From: Dichetophora obliterata
Lineage: Eukaryota; Arthropoda; Insecta; Diptera; Sciomyzidae
Direction of reading: 5' to 3'
NCBI GenBank assembly: GCA_963920525.1
Contig: OY986438.1
Coordinates: forward strand, 122,178,920-122,242,919
Length of the DNA stretch: 64,000 nucleotides
Below, one piece after another: positions 45,706 through 57,408 of this stretch; position 1 is the first letter of the stretch, and each line of letters starts with the position of its first letter. A program made the translations under genes and the position numbers. Below the pieces are notes generated by a model. The model ran no database searches and had not been told where the DNA came from. It was given only the letters and a program-made list of their open reading frames with translations.

Positions 45706-46604
45706 GAGAAATTTTCAGTACAACGATTTTTTCATAAAACATCGTTGCCTAAGAATGAGAAAAAAACGACATGAAAATCAAAGTTTGATATTTCGATGCA
45801 AATATCTCTGCTGTTCATTACCATATTTCATTCAAATTTTTTTATGTTCAAAAGTTCAATAAAATCACTTCACAAAAATAGGTTGAGCTGTACCGTTAAG
45901 TCAGTGTATATATGTTTTATGATTATGTCAAAAAAGGTCCAAAATATTGAATTTTTACTCAAAAAATGACTCAAAAATAGTTGCTGTTGTAAAAATGAAA
46001 TCAATTAAAAATTGCACATCTGGCTACCTTTCATATGACATAGCATTTATTTGCAAAAATTCTTCCAGCTAAGCTCAAAAATTATTTTACTGTTTTTGTC
46101 ATCAAAACAACAAGGGTACCCCCTTTGATTTTTTTCGCGAAATTTATTTTTTCCAAAATGTTGTTTTTATATTTTTTACAAAAAAGTCAAGTCTCAAAAA
46201 TAATTTATGTGAAAAAATTACCCCAATATCTCTTTCCAATCAAAAGTTATGGCTAAAAATCTATTTTTTCATACCAGACTGTTAATAAAACTGAGTTTTG
46301 TTTTAAAATTCTCTATATAATTTGAGCGTCTCCATTTATCTCTAAGAATGGTGTTGTGCAGTATTATTATATTAAATCTTCCTTATAGTAATCTACTTAC
46401 TTTTTGTCTCACCACCTCCCGCCCCCCGCCCCCAGCCCCTCCTGTTAAATTTGTTTTGTTGTGATGTCATTTTTCTCACTATTGTTTCACCGTTGTCACC
46501 CAGTTCTTTATCAATGGTACTTTTAATGTTCTATATATATCACTATATCCTCGAATAGATGACTGTGAATACGAATTTTGTAAAAGTTAATTTGTTCATG
46601 TTTA

Positions 46605-46765
46605 ATGTGTTACTTGAACAATATTGTTGAAAGCCAAATTTCCACGCCAATTAAATGTACCGACATATAAAAGACAGCGAAATTTTGACATTTTAACTCT
46701 CCAATCATGGTTGTAAGCTTGGCTGCATTGAGCAAATTTTTCGGTTCAATTGCGTACTAACCGAA
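46605..46765 (+). repeat. Dispersed repeat family B, copy 2
   Basis: Homologous to 17055-17230 in the same orientation. Confidence 0.75.
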
Positions 46766-46843
46766 AGTATGCTGAAAAGTATTAGTTCTTTTCGCACACA
46801 GCGTAAACTTGCAGAAAATAACATAATGGCACTTCTTACACTA

Positions 46844-47116
46844 GGGGTATTCACGATTCAGTGCACTTGCCTGTGCAGTTGATGACTTGAGGACTTGTGC
46901 AGTTGTGCAGTTAGGTTTTCGTGAACACACCATCATCACCATTTCATAGCTGTCAACATTTTTCAATACACACAAGTGGACAACTGCTCAAGTCCTCAAG
47001 TTGAAGGTAATAGTAGAAAAGCACTTGTGCAGATTTTTGACGTACGTTCAATTTGTTTTTGTAAATTGCACAAGTCCTCAACTGCACACGCAAGTGCACT
47101 GAATCGTGAATACCCC
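46844..47116. mobile_element. MITE family D, copy 2 (273 bp)
   Basis: TIRs GGGGTATTCACGATTCAGTG and inverse, flanked by TA (46842-46843, 47117-47118). Longer than copy 1 through an extra GAGGACTTGTGCAGTTGTGC-type repeat and a central segment. Confidence 0.9.
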
Positions 47117-47721
47117 TACTGTTCTTGCAGATTTTTTAGCTGGATTTATGTCGATCAACTGTTAAAGTCGATAATATTGTAACAGGTTACTGTATATACT
47201 ATAATAAAAATTAGAAAGCGACTTCTTTCTTAACTTACACCTTTTTGCTAATTTACATTAAGAAACGAATGTACAATTTTTCGTATAAAAAAGGAGTTCA
47301 GAAGATTTAAGAAATTGCATCAACTATCAGACTCAATTTATATTAATTTTTAATTTACAGACAATCCAATTGTTATTTTCCAACTGGAAAAACTACTAAA
47401 AAATTTAGGAAGATTGGTGTCCAATTTCCTTTTTTTACAAATTTGATTTTCATTAGTGCAAGTAACATACTTACCAGTAACCAGTTAATTCAGTTTAGAA
47501 CTAAAAAACTGTTTTTGATTGTGAAAAAACAGTTACAAAATCATTTCTTCGTTAAAAAAGCTTGGTAAATTTTTTAACTAATATTTTTATAGTGGTCTCA
47601 CACTTAAATTCAACATGTTTTTACAAAATTCCAAAATTTACAAAAACATTTTATCGAGAAGTGTAAATTAAAATGTTTATATAAATGACTCTCGAGTAAC
47701 ACCGGGTATATCAGCTAGTAG

Positions 47722-48895
47722 TAAAATATAATGAGGTTATGTATACCGTAAAGGTGTGTATCCTATTGCTTTGTTTAAATATGTATTCATTGTTGTTTGT
47801 TTTAATGTAATATTGTTTAGTGTTAAGTATAATATAATTGTATGTAATTCATACCAGAAAGGTGTGTATCGTACGCAACTTTCATGGTTACAAAACAAAA
47901 AAAAATAATCGAGTAATGTAGTATGAATGTTGAATATCTGTTATTTCCTGATACTTTGGTTAACAGATATGTGGGCATTAGGTTCCTCGATTTGTGATTT
48001 AAATTTGGTTTGCCTACCTCACTCCTAAAGTATTTTTCTTACAATGTTCCTTAAATAAAATTGCATCTGAAACAGCAATAAACCCAAAATCGAATTTTTT
48101 CACATTCTTGGTTTTGGCATGCAAGTGACGATAATATAATTTATAATTTGTTTTAAAATTGGTTTATTATGCTTTCTTTTTTCTATTAATCAGAATAATT
48201 CTTAAATATTTTTTACAATTTATTAAATTAATAGAGATTATAAAAATTTTAGAAAATCAATTCATTTGCTAAAAAGAAAACAAATGAAAGGCTAATTAAA
48301 TAATATATTCGAAATAATCGACTTGAAAATGTTTTACATTTGTATGAAAGCACGAAATTTTTTTCGCATCTTTAATTGTTTTGGATCACTTTTATCAATA
48401 TCGTTGAGATATTTCAATGATATTTGAGTTGCATTTAAATGTCTGTTATTTCGACATCAAAAACATTCACATATTTTCAAAATTGTAAAAATTCTAAGTA
48501 CAACGGTTTTTTATAAACCCCCGTTACATACGAATGAGTAAAATACGACATGAAAACATCTCCGCTGTTTTAAAATATATTTCAATAAACATGTCTTTGT
48601 GTAAAAGTTCAATAAAAGTACTTAATATAAATGAAATGAAGTTAGGTCAGTGTAAGTGAATATTTTTTTTAATTTTTTGTTTTCGAAAAAAGTTCAATAT
48701 ATTGAATTTTTACTCAAAAAATCACTCAAAAGTGGTACTAGCATATTTTTTGTTTTGATTTCACAACTTTATCTACTTTAAAAAAATAATAACAACTATC
48801 TTGATAAATTTTATTCGGTCAACATATTTTTTTTTGGTTTTTTTAATAATAAATTACATTTATTTGAATATATAAAAAATTACTTGATATATACT
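47722..48895. other. AT-rich intron; Helentron-like patch at 48430-48770
   Basis: 48430-48770 matches 45655-46010 (ATCAAAAACATTCACATAT, GTACAACG.TTTTT, ACGACATGAAAA). 47748-47890 holds two copies of an AAAGGTGTGTATC(C/G)TA motif. Nothing coding. Confidence 0.45.
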
Positions 48896-48899
48896 CTTA

Positions 48900-49150
48900 A
48901 AAAATTAAAAATATAAACTAGTAAGGACTTCTCTTCGGCTCTCTACTACACAAAGGAGTGTACTCACGCTTAATCTTTTCCACGGTGCGACGAATTGCTT
49001 GCGCACTGAAGCCATGATGGCGACCGATTAACTTAATTCACCTTTCGTATTTACAACTGAGCCGGAATTTCAATAATATATTTAAATAAATTCCACACGT
49101 TTGGCAAGCGTGAAACGATGCATTATAAAATGGAACTTTTTATTGAATAT
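48900..49150 (-). pseudogene. mariner-superfamily transposase N-terminal fragment
   Basis: On the minus strand, RFTLAKRVEFI and then, in another frame, GRHHGFSAQAIRRTVEKIKREYT. This resembles the N-terminal helix-turn-helix of mariner-type transposases. Three stops and a frameshift; no catalytic part. Confidence 0.5.
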
Positions 49151-50384
49151 TTTGATTCAATGTACTCTGAATTTGAAATTTGTAAGAATCGTAAAAAAGC
49201 CACAACTTTTCGGCAAACAAAGTGACATCATAAAAATAAGAAAACGTGCATAACTTCGAATATACTAAAAAAACAGCTACAGCATTTTTACTTTGGCTTA
49301 ATGATAAATTTTTATAATTCGTCATTTTATCTCATTTGCACTGTTTATTGAATAAAATTTAAATAAAAGTGATTGTCACACAAAATGGATTGTAACTATA
49401 GGTCTGTTCCCGTACTAACTTCAATTAATTGTAATAGATTATAGAGAGTCATTTTGCATGTTATTCCTCTCTCTCGAGCTTTAAAATAAAGCTTTCAAGC
49501 AACTTCAAGCTACTTGAATCGAGTACGGGAACAGACCTTATATATGTAACAATCACTACCACACAGATTTTTTTTCATTTTAAGACACACAGCCTTTACT
49601 TTTTGTCAATAAACATGCCAATGATCACTAATAAATAACTGTCACAATGTCACATTTTATTTCTTATTTACACCATTGAAGACTTTATCCCATTTTGATA
49701 TGAATGAAATAGTTATTAATCTGTACTGCAATACATTATTGTATATGTTAACACTGAAAGGTAGAAAACTTGTTAACTACAAATTTATTAAATTGAAATA
49801 ACAGCGAAAAGTCCTTAACTTGTTAGCAAATTTTCAACACATCCCGACTACGTGCGACATTTGAAAGAGTCCAATTAAGCTGTTAACAAAAACGTTACAC
49901 TTTTTTGCATAAAACGACCAGCACGTTTGACAGGTTAACCGGAGGCATCAACATGAGAGATGCAGGAGCAACTTTTATGTAGGGAAAAAAATAACACTTG
50001 TACGCGAGCATGGCAAAAAAAAGCCAGCAGCAGCTTGTAATGCTTTCAAACAACATCAACGACAACAACATGTGTTGCACTGTGCCATCACACAAGCACA
50101 CATCATAAGCACATGCAGACTAACTGCCGAAAACACACACACACGCACACATACTCTTACTACCGAAAAGTGGAAAATCCTATTAAAGTTGTAAACATAA
50201 AAAGTGCGAAGCTATTAAAAATTTATTTAATGCCTTCACAAGCAATTAGGCGATTTTGAAACACAAACACACACACAAATATTTCACACACTCATACACA
50301 CGCATACACTCAAATGCACGTATTTTAGCACATACGCAGCACTTTTCGTTGGCCTTCACGTTGGTCTTCTTTGTTGACACCCGC
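49151..50384. other. Intron with small MITE and CA-rich tract
   Basis: No exon recognised. A CAACAACAACATGTG/CACACACACACGCACAC-rich stretch lies at 50050-50320. Confidence 0.4.
49400..49538. mobile_element. MITE-like element, about 139 bp
   Basis: AGGTCTGTTCCCGTACT at 49400 is mirrored by AGTACGGGAACAGACCT at the right end (about 49522-49538). Non-coding; the target duplication is unclear (TA-rich flanks). Confidence 0.7.
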
Positions 50385-50800
50385 TTGCAAAAATTTGTCA
50401 GTCATGACATTGTAATGCACAACTGTAAGCGGGGAGTGACAAAACATGTTTTGTGTTACATAACTTCAATAATAATTTCTTTTCATTGTTAACGCAACAG
50501 TTTGACGTCATTCGTCTGAGTAGCTATACTGTGTTTTCTTACACAAAGTCTATAGTGAAGTGTATTTGTAAAAACTGTTATTTCTTATGTTCGAACTTGA
50601 ATAAAAATGTAATACATAAAAGAAATTAATGTTTTATCACTCATTAATTCTAAAATGCTAGCAGAGCAGGGAAATAATTTGTTCATTATATCGTAGACGT
50701 TTCTTTGAAAGTAGTTTGTGTCGTCCTGCTTGTAAAAATAAGACGCTGCTGACATTGTAGTGCAGAACTGTAAGCGAGATGTGACAAAAACGTAATTGTA
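50385..50800 (+). repeat. Dispersed repeat family E, two partial units
   Basis: Core GACATTGTAATGCA.AACTGTAAGCG occurs at 50406 and 50751 here and at 62880 and 63518. Flanking blocks such as CAACAGTTTGAC..CATTCGTCTG and AAATGCTAGC/TGG are also shared. Confidence 0.7.
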
Positions 50801-51790
50801 TTCGATATTTTCAGTACTTTGTTCAAGCAAAGCACAGTATGGGATTTGATCATTCTAGAACAGTGTCGACCAAACACGTGCTAACAAACACAAACAAGGC
50901 TTACTATTCATGCTCCCATTTTCATTTTCTGAATTGATGTAAGCCAAAACGCCCTATAAAACTGTTTGCTTGATTGTAATACATGCACTGACCGATCGTG
51001 TCTGTGTGAAAACATGAAGTGTCGCTTTCCTCGCGAGGGCACTACGTGGTCGACAATGCTCTGGAAGGACATTAATAAAAAAAACACTTCCAGAAAAGAA
51101 TTTTTTTTTTCAGGAATATAAAGTTAGAACACACAAGAGCCATGACAAAAGTTTAAAAAGATTGCTTTTGAAGAATAGTGCTTTTCGTGTTTTTTTAAAT
51201 TATTTCAAACTCCAAGGTAGCATTTTTTTTTTTATTAAGCGCGCTGATTAAAACGGTATACTTTTAAACTTCTTTTGTTATGGAAAACCTTTGTGAAGGT
51301 ATGAAGTTAAATTTACAGTAAAATAAGTTGCTTCATAAATCTAAATTATAGCATGAATAAAATTTTTGCTAGCACTTTGATAGACTGCTAACAATTTTGT
51401 TCGCATGTGTTTGCATAAAAATTGAAATTGTTGTAAAGTTTCAATCTCAAAGATAGTTCATACAAAAATTTAGCTGCTACTTTTTGCAGTTTTTAAAAAT
51501 ATTTGCATTTTGAGGCCTTAACATATCAAGAATTTTTGTTTTTTTACAGCTTGTTTGATAAATTTTGAAATTTGAAATTAATCCTTTTTCTTTGGAAACC
51601 AAAAAGCCTGCAAATTCTTTTTAATAGGCATTAATTATAAAAACATAGAAGAAAGTTACAAAATTTTCTGTCGTTCTAATACAATTTAGTGTTTCAAAGT
51701 CAAAATTTAAAGTGTGCATTTTTCTCTACAGGCAGCTTGCTGAAAACCGTCACTTTGCTGCCAAGCTTCCTTTTCCTACATCAATTTTAG
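50801..51790. other. AT-rich intron, nothing recognised
   Basis: No coding, RNA or clear repeat signal. Confidence 0.4.
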
Positions 51791-51908
51791 TGGCAACCGA
51801 AGCTTACTAAGAAGAGTGCGTATCCCGTAAGCTAAGGAACCGTGGTAGCCCGGACTCAATTCCTAGCTCAGACATAATGCTTTTCAATTGAATAAATATT
51901 TCTGCTCC
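51791..51908 (+). repeat. Older truncated copy of the tRNA-derived SINE
   Basis: Aligns with the head of the SINE at 51962: GGCAACCG..., AGAGTGCGT, GGTAGCCCGG..TCAATTCC, AGCTCAGACA, TTTCAATTGAA. Diverged in the A box; the body is missing. Confidence 0.75.
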
Positions 51909-51961
51909 GCCCCCACCAAACTATTCGACATCGCAAATTTGCATTGTATAGGAGGTGCCAC

Positions 51962-52295
51962 TGGCGACCGTAGCCTAGTGGGTAGAGTGCGTGGCCCCTA
52001 AGCTAAAAAACCGCGGTAGCCCGGGTTCAATTCCAGCTCAGACAGAAAGTTTTTTCAATTGAAATAATTTTTCTGTTCGGTCGTCACCTCTCTGCAGACA
52101 ATGGCAAACCTCAGAGAGTAAACATTTGCCATGTAAAGCTTCTTGAGAACATAAGCCGTTCGGAGTCGGCATAAAACACGTAGGTCCAGTTCTCGGTCAT
52201 TTGTGATTAAACATTTAATAACAAGCACAACACAATTGATCAATAGAAGCTAGGTCAAAGTCCTTCCAAGGGCTGAAATGGCCAGTTTATTTTTT
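51962..52295 (+). mobile_element. Intact tRNA-derived SINE (334 bp) with 13-bp target duplication
   Basis: Head with A box TAGCCTAGTGGG (51972-51983) and B box GGTTCAATTCC (52023-52033), a body, and a TTTATTTTTTT tail. Flanked by perfect direct repeats TAGGAGGTGCCAC (51949-51961 and 52296-52308). Pol III transcription from the internal promoter and LINE-mediated insertion follow from the class. Confidence 0.9.
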
Positions 52296-52500
52296 TAGGA
52301 GGTGCCACGCCCCTTACCTAACTCCTTTAAAATGTTGTCAGTGAAACGCCACGTGTATATTGTGGCCGAATACCAAATTTCGAGTGCGACCTATAACTCC
52401 AAAGTTATTCGATATCGCAAATTTGGACTGTATGGGAGGTGCTACTCTCCTCTGTAGCCATAGGGCTTATACAAATCCATCAAGTTCTCGAGTTAAGCCT

Positions 52501-53185
52501 GAAGTACAATTGAGCGAGAGTGCGATGCAAGAATGCGATGCGATTGTATAACGAAATGTCGCACGCATTGCCCTCGCATATTATGTACAATGAGAAACGC
52601 CAGTTTTGAAGGCACCAGAGTTGCGACGGATAAAAATAAAATTTTGCTTATAGTAAACAATGCATTAATAAATAATAAATTACGAAGAAGTGCCTAAAAT
52701 ATGAAGAAGTCCGAGCTTAGCCATATATTTAGCTCGACATGAACTAAGAAAGCGTCGAAATATTCAGCCCAATCATGAAACATTTTCTCCCAGGAGTTAT
52801 AAAAGGGAGTTTACGGTTTTAAGATAGCAGATAAAGACATCTCATTTTTTTATTTAACACCAATGAATATGGGCGGTTGATAAACAAAAGTACATTATAA
52901 ATTTCCAAAAAATTATTAAATTTGATCTTAAAAACGGAAACTCTTTTTTAAAACTCCCAGGAGAAAAGGTTTCATGATTGGGCTGATTATTTTACAATAG
53001 AATTTTTATGACAGCTGGTCATCACATGCGTCGTTTTTAAAATGTTTGAAAATGCCTCGTACCGCACAAGCGAATCGCAAAGCATTGTATATTACTACAT
53101 AAAAACTCTGCTTATGAAAATCTTGTGACAGCTCGTGCGAGATTTTTAAGTTGTCTCGCAACGCACTCTCGCTCTATTGTACTTC
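52501..53185. mobile_element. TIR element with GAAGTACAATTGAGCGAGAG ends
   Basis: Left end GAAGTACAATTGAGCGAGAG (52501-52520) is mirrored at the right (to 53185); homology covers about 32 bp with three differences and may extend about 7 bp further outwards. Non-coding. Confidence 0.7.
52765..52985. mobile_element. 221-bp MITE nested in 52501-53185
   Basis: TIR CAGCCCAATCATGAAAC (52765 on) and its inverse (to 52985), extending to the CTCCCAGGAG palindrome. Flanked by ATT on both sides (52762-52764, 52986-52988). Confidence 0.75.
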
Positions 53186-53681
53186 TGACTTTATGAGTGC
53201 ACACACGGACGGCAGTCTCTTTTATGTATATACACAGGTTCAATTAAACACCCTGTAACCAAGAGGGTGTTTGGACCTCAACTCCAGAACACTTTTTTTT
53301 AGGAATGAACCAAGGAATCATATCACAAAAATTTTGTTTGACTGTATTCCAGGGCCGTAGACAAGGGGAGGATTTGGGGTTCAAAACCCCCAGAAGTCCG
53401 ATATATTATTATATATTTAATAATAATATATATTAATTATATAATTAATGCATTTCAGAAATTATTTCTTTGAATCACTTTAATACGTTGTAACAAGTTA
53501 CTTAACAAGTTAATACTGAAATTGCGTTTACGTGTAAAAGTCTGTGTTATGAGTTGAATCGTCTAAACAACAATAGTGAAAACCAATGTATCGTTATTTG
53601 TCGGATCAAACGTGATACATTAACAATTGTCATCACTCCCCTTAGCATCGGCAGTTGTAGATGATGGTAGTGATAATAACA

Positions 53682-54580
53682 GTCCGCCATCTAACGTTTT
53701 TTTTTCAACTAGTGCTTATTTCGTGAATGGTAAAACTTAGCTCATGTCTGATTTGACAAATAATTATTTTTATCCTTCCCCTAAACGAATATGGTTGTGT
53801 ATACGATTGAACAACGCTGGGAAATATTGCGACATTACTTTGAAAATCATGATGCCGATTTTGCCAAAAAAAATCATCTTTTCAGATGAAGCTCATTTTG
53901 ATCTTGGCGGGTATGTAAACAAGCAAAATTGTCATATTTGGGGCACAGAAAACCCGCACGTATACATTGAAAAGCCGCTGCATCCAAAACGAGTCACTGT
54001 TTGGTGCGGATTTTGGTCCAGAGGCATAATTGGGCAATTTTTCTTCGAAAATGAGCAAGGAGTGGCCGTTACAGTCAATGGCGATCGTTATCGGGCCATG
54101 TTATTCACAAAAATTGAAGAGGAGGATATTGGAAACATTTGTTTTCAACAGGACGGCGCTACGTGCCACACAGCCGAAGCTACACTCGATGTTTGCGCCC
54201 TGTTTTTGAAGATCGCATTATCAGCCGCAGAGCTGATGTCGTTTGGCCACCTCGGAGCTGCGATTTGACACCGTTGGACTATTATTTGTGGGGTGCCCTC
54301 AAAGATAAGTGTTACACCGACAAGCCAGAGACAATTGACGCTTTAAGGGATAATATTCGTAAAGCCATTGGTGAAATACAGCTGTACACAATCGATAATG
54401 TGCTTAAAAATTGGACCGATCGTGTGGGCTACTGCATGGCCAGCCGAGGCAGCCATTTGAATGAAATTATTTTTCTTTATTAACCGGAAGGATTGAACTT
54501 TCAAATAAAAAAAGAAATTTGAGAAAATATATAGTATTTTTTTTTATAGAATTTTCAAAAAAAAAAGTTATTTGGCGGAC
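53682..54580 (+). mobile_element. DD41D (rosa-type) mariner, internally deleted
   Basis: TIRs: GTCCGCCATCTAACGTTTTT at 53682 on and the matching inverted end to 54580 (GTCCGCCAAATAAC read inward). About 900 bp, roughly 400 bp shorter than a full element. Confidence 0.75.
53791..54483 (+). pseudogene. DD41D mariner transposase remnant
   Basis: The ATG at 53791 opens MVVYTIEQRWEILRHYFENH (N-terminal HTH start). The reading then jumps straight to KIIFSDEAHFDLGGYVNKQ (first Asp), so most of the DNA-binding region is deleted. CFQQDGATCHTAEATLD carries Asp 2 and, after a frameshift near 54195, CDLTPLDYYLWGALKDK carries Asp 3. I count 41 residues between Asp 2 and Asp 3, the DD41D pattern of the rosa subfamily, first described from the fruit fly Ceratitis rosa. 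Inactive. Confidence 0.85.
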
Positions 54581-54612
54581 CCATTGCATATACTGAAGAA
54601 ACCTTTCTAATT

Positions 54613-55268
54613 CGAGAGATTTTAAAGTATATTCAGCCACCAAATGATTTTAATTTTCCCTCGAGCGGTTCTCGAAAATTTAAATTGCAGCACACATGGT
54701 TTTGTCGCTGGAGTTTGTTGGCTTACTCCAAATATGCAAATGGATCCTATTGTAAGTTATGCGTTTTCTTTAGCTCTGCTTATGGCGGCATTGCATCACA
54801 GTCTCTTCTTAATTTTCGGCACAACAAAAAATGTCTTGACTACTATTTTGTAGTCAAGAGTTTTTTTTCAATTAACTTTCAAATTAAAGATGTGAGTCTC
54901 AAGCTGGTTCAGTTTTTAAGGAATGTGTTAAGTTATGCATGAGTTTTTCAATGTAGATCTTACAATTTGGATTTTCAAAGCTGATTTTTCAAAGTTGATT
55001 TTTCAGAATTCTGACCAGATGAAAAGTTTTAACTCAATCGTTGAAGTAATTTTTTTGGTTTTATGATTTATGAAGTTTGTGTAAAATTAAAATATTTGAG
55101 AAAAATGAAATATAGTTCTCATCTCTAAAATTTCTTAAAACATACATCCGCAATTCAATGGGCGAGAACCGTTTGAGCGGATGTGCATCCCTTAACATAC
55201 ACAATAATCGCACAGTAACAGAGCAGGATGTATTGGTAAAATTTACAAAAAAAAAAGACGAAATTTAA
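54613..55268 (+). pseudogene. hAT transposase remnant (ZMYM-like): TTF zinc finger and dimerisation tail
   Basis: First part (54613-54800) reads REILKYIQPPNDFNFP... then KLQHTWFCRWSLLAYSKYANGSYCKLCVFF, resembling the TTF-type zinc finger region of hAT/ZMYM-like transposases. After a degenerate AT-rich gap the end (55134-55268) reads KTYIRNSMGENRLSGCASLNIHNN, the conserved C-terminal dimerisation motif, with stop at 55266-55268. The catalytic middle is deleted. Confidence 0.65.
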
Positions 55269-55375
55269 ATCTCTAGCAAATGACTTTTAAAATGTTTAAC
55301 AATGTATAAAAAGATAACTAAAAATATTTTTTAATACACATAAAAATGTAACTAAACGCCTTGAAAATAAGTTCT

Positions 55376-56203
55376 ATTTGTACCCCCTTAAAAATGAACC
55401 TTTTTCTATTTTATAACGATTCCCAAAATATGTTGGCTATTACGCCAGTGAGCTAAACCATTTTGCAAAACCCGCCAAAAATCATGTTTTTCGTTTTTTT
55501 ATTGGCTGGTGTAATAGTGGTAAAAAATAAACAGTCAGAAATTATAGGCTGGAAAAAGTTCTTCAAACATACAACAAACATTTAAAATTTTTGCAATTGA
55601 ATTAAAGACAATGCTGTTTTTCATGAATATTTTTAAAATATTTTTTATTTTAATTCCTTACAAAAACTTCCAAATTTCAAATAACTTCATTACATTATTT
55701 ATTTAGGTGTTTATTTTATAATTAATATTTTAGCCTTAATATGTATAAATTTTCGGACCAGAAATCAATGCGAGCAATTCAAATTCAATTCAAATTTAAT
55801 AATCATTATTAATCCTAGGCTTAAGTGTAATAAGTATACAGATAAATTATTATTATTTTTATCTTGAAGTGAGGATCGCATTAGAAATAATGAAGTTTCT
55901 TCAATTTTAAGGAAAATAACTTAAAAGAATTAAAAAAAAATTTACGAACAACAACATTATCTTTAATCCTATTTGAAAAGTTTTAATTTTTTTATGAAGA
56001 TTGGAAGAGGTTTTCTCGGCCTTTGACTTCTGGCAGTTTATTGTTCTTACAAATTTTACACCAGCTAAAATATTTAAGAAATTATGATTTTTTTGAGGTT
56101 TTTGCAAAATGGTTTAGAGCTCACTGGCGGTTATCGTAACAGCCAAAATATTTTAAGAATCGCTATAAAATAGACAAAGGTGGATTTTTATAGAGGTACA
56201 AAT
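55376..56203. mobile_element. TIR element with about 105-bp inverted ends, 828 bp
   Basis: ATTTGTACCCCC...CTATTTTATAACGATTC...CCAGTGAGCTAAACC at the left is mirrored at the right (56088-56203). Flanks TAAGTTCT and TAAGCTAT agree at 6 of 8 positions, a possible worn 8-bp duplication. No coding. Confidence 0.75.
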
Positions 56204-56768
56204 TAAGCTATCCCCGCACCAGTCGAGGTACCTTAATATACATATACTAGCAAATACCCGCTGCTTCGCCTGCGATAAAAATATTAAATACCATGTAAAA
56301 ATTTTAAATCTTAAAATGAAAGTATTTAGTTGTATTAAAACAAATTCAAAATATAAAAATTATTGTGTTCGTTTTGTTTAATTATGAAAAAATTATATGT
56401 ATATTCCGAAATTACTTTATTTAATTTGAATAAATTATTTTAACGGTAATTGTTATGATGACATAAATTTGCCTGGCTTTATTTTTTTTTTACTTTTGAA
56501 AAAGTCCTGCATAACAGCGTTATAAAAAAATTTGGGTAAAAATTTTTTAAAATTTGTAATCAAAAATGCAATTTTTTACATATATTCTGAAAATAAATAT
56601 ATTATTCTTAAATTGTTGTAGTTAATCGGCCTTCTTCAGTTATTAATTGTTGTTATTGGGCTTCGGCCAAACAACAATTCTTCTTAAATTTAAAAAAAAA
56701 ACCGATATAATGACATCAAACTTTTGGCGATATATCAAAAACTATAGACTTTCTCAATGCATAACAAT

Positions 56769-57408
56769 CAGGGACCGAAAATAACTGTTATTTTACAATT
56801 TTCAGATAAAAAGGCATAACGATATCAATAAGTGACCGGAAGACTTTTTTAAATATACCATTATTATCGTAATGGCAGCAGCTTTGCGAATATTAAATGC
56901 CTTTTAAATGTTTGGCTGTTACTATAAAAATTAAAATTAACTGTTATTTTTTGCCTTTTATTTTTTCGGGCAAAAATAACTGTTACTTTTAACTTTTATT
57001 TTTTAGGTAAAAAACAACAGTTATTTTGTGCCTTTTATTTTTTCGGTCAAAAATTGCCTGATGGCAATTTGTATTTTTTCGGACGAATAAACAACTTTAA
57101 AAACTAAAAAGTTTTAAAGCTCAAAATGTGCGTGTTGATGAGACCATAAAAATTGCATAAAACTTTTTTTTGCCGGTCAAGTGGCCTTTAAAAATATTCA
57201 AATTGCCTGATATTTCTGACCGAAAAAATAAAAGGCACAAAATAACTGCTATTTTTGACCAAAAAAATAAAAGTCAAAAGTAAAATTTATTTTTGCGCGA
57301 AAAAATAAAAGGCATTAAATAACTAGTTTTGTCGGAAAAAATAAAAGTTAAATAATAACTGTTAATATCTGACTTTTTTGATAAAAACCATAATCGGTAC
57401 GGTCCCTG
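56769..57408. mobile_element. Non-autonomous hAT (640 bp) with perfect 8-bp duplication
   Basis: CAGGGACCG (56769-56777) and CGGTCCCTG (57400-57408); ATAACAAT on both sides (56761-56768, 57409-57416). The interior is mirrored arrays of CTTTTATTTTTTCGG and AAAATAACTGTTATTTTT. Confidence 0.92.

Larger units (their letters stand above)
45706..47721. repeat. Helentron-like non-coding block
   Basis: AT-rich, no ORF. The end at 47692-47721 contains CACCGGGTATATCAGCTAGTAG, the inverse of a CTACTAGCTGATA-ACCCGG-type terminus seen in insect Helentron-like repeats. Contains repeat B copy 2 and MITE D copy 2. A C-rich patch lies at 46400-46440. Confidence 0.4.
52309..53349. other. Intron with nested TIR elements
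   Basis: See 52501-53185. The rest is AT-rich and non-coding; 52380-52460 repeats the sequence around the SINE target (TTCGATATCGCAAATTT, TATGGGAGGTGC). Confidence 0.5.

Noticed and set aside
51966..52040. Functional tRNA gene
   Set aside because: A and B boxes are present but no cloverleaf with acceptor stem; it heads a SINE with target duplication.
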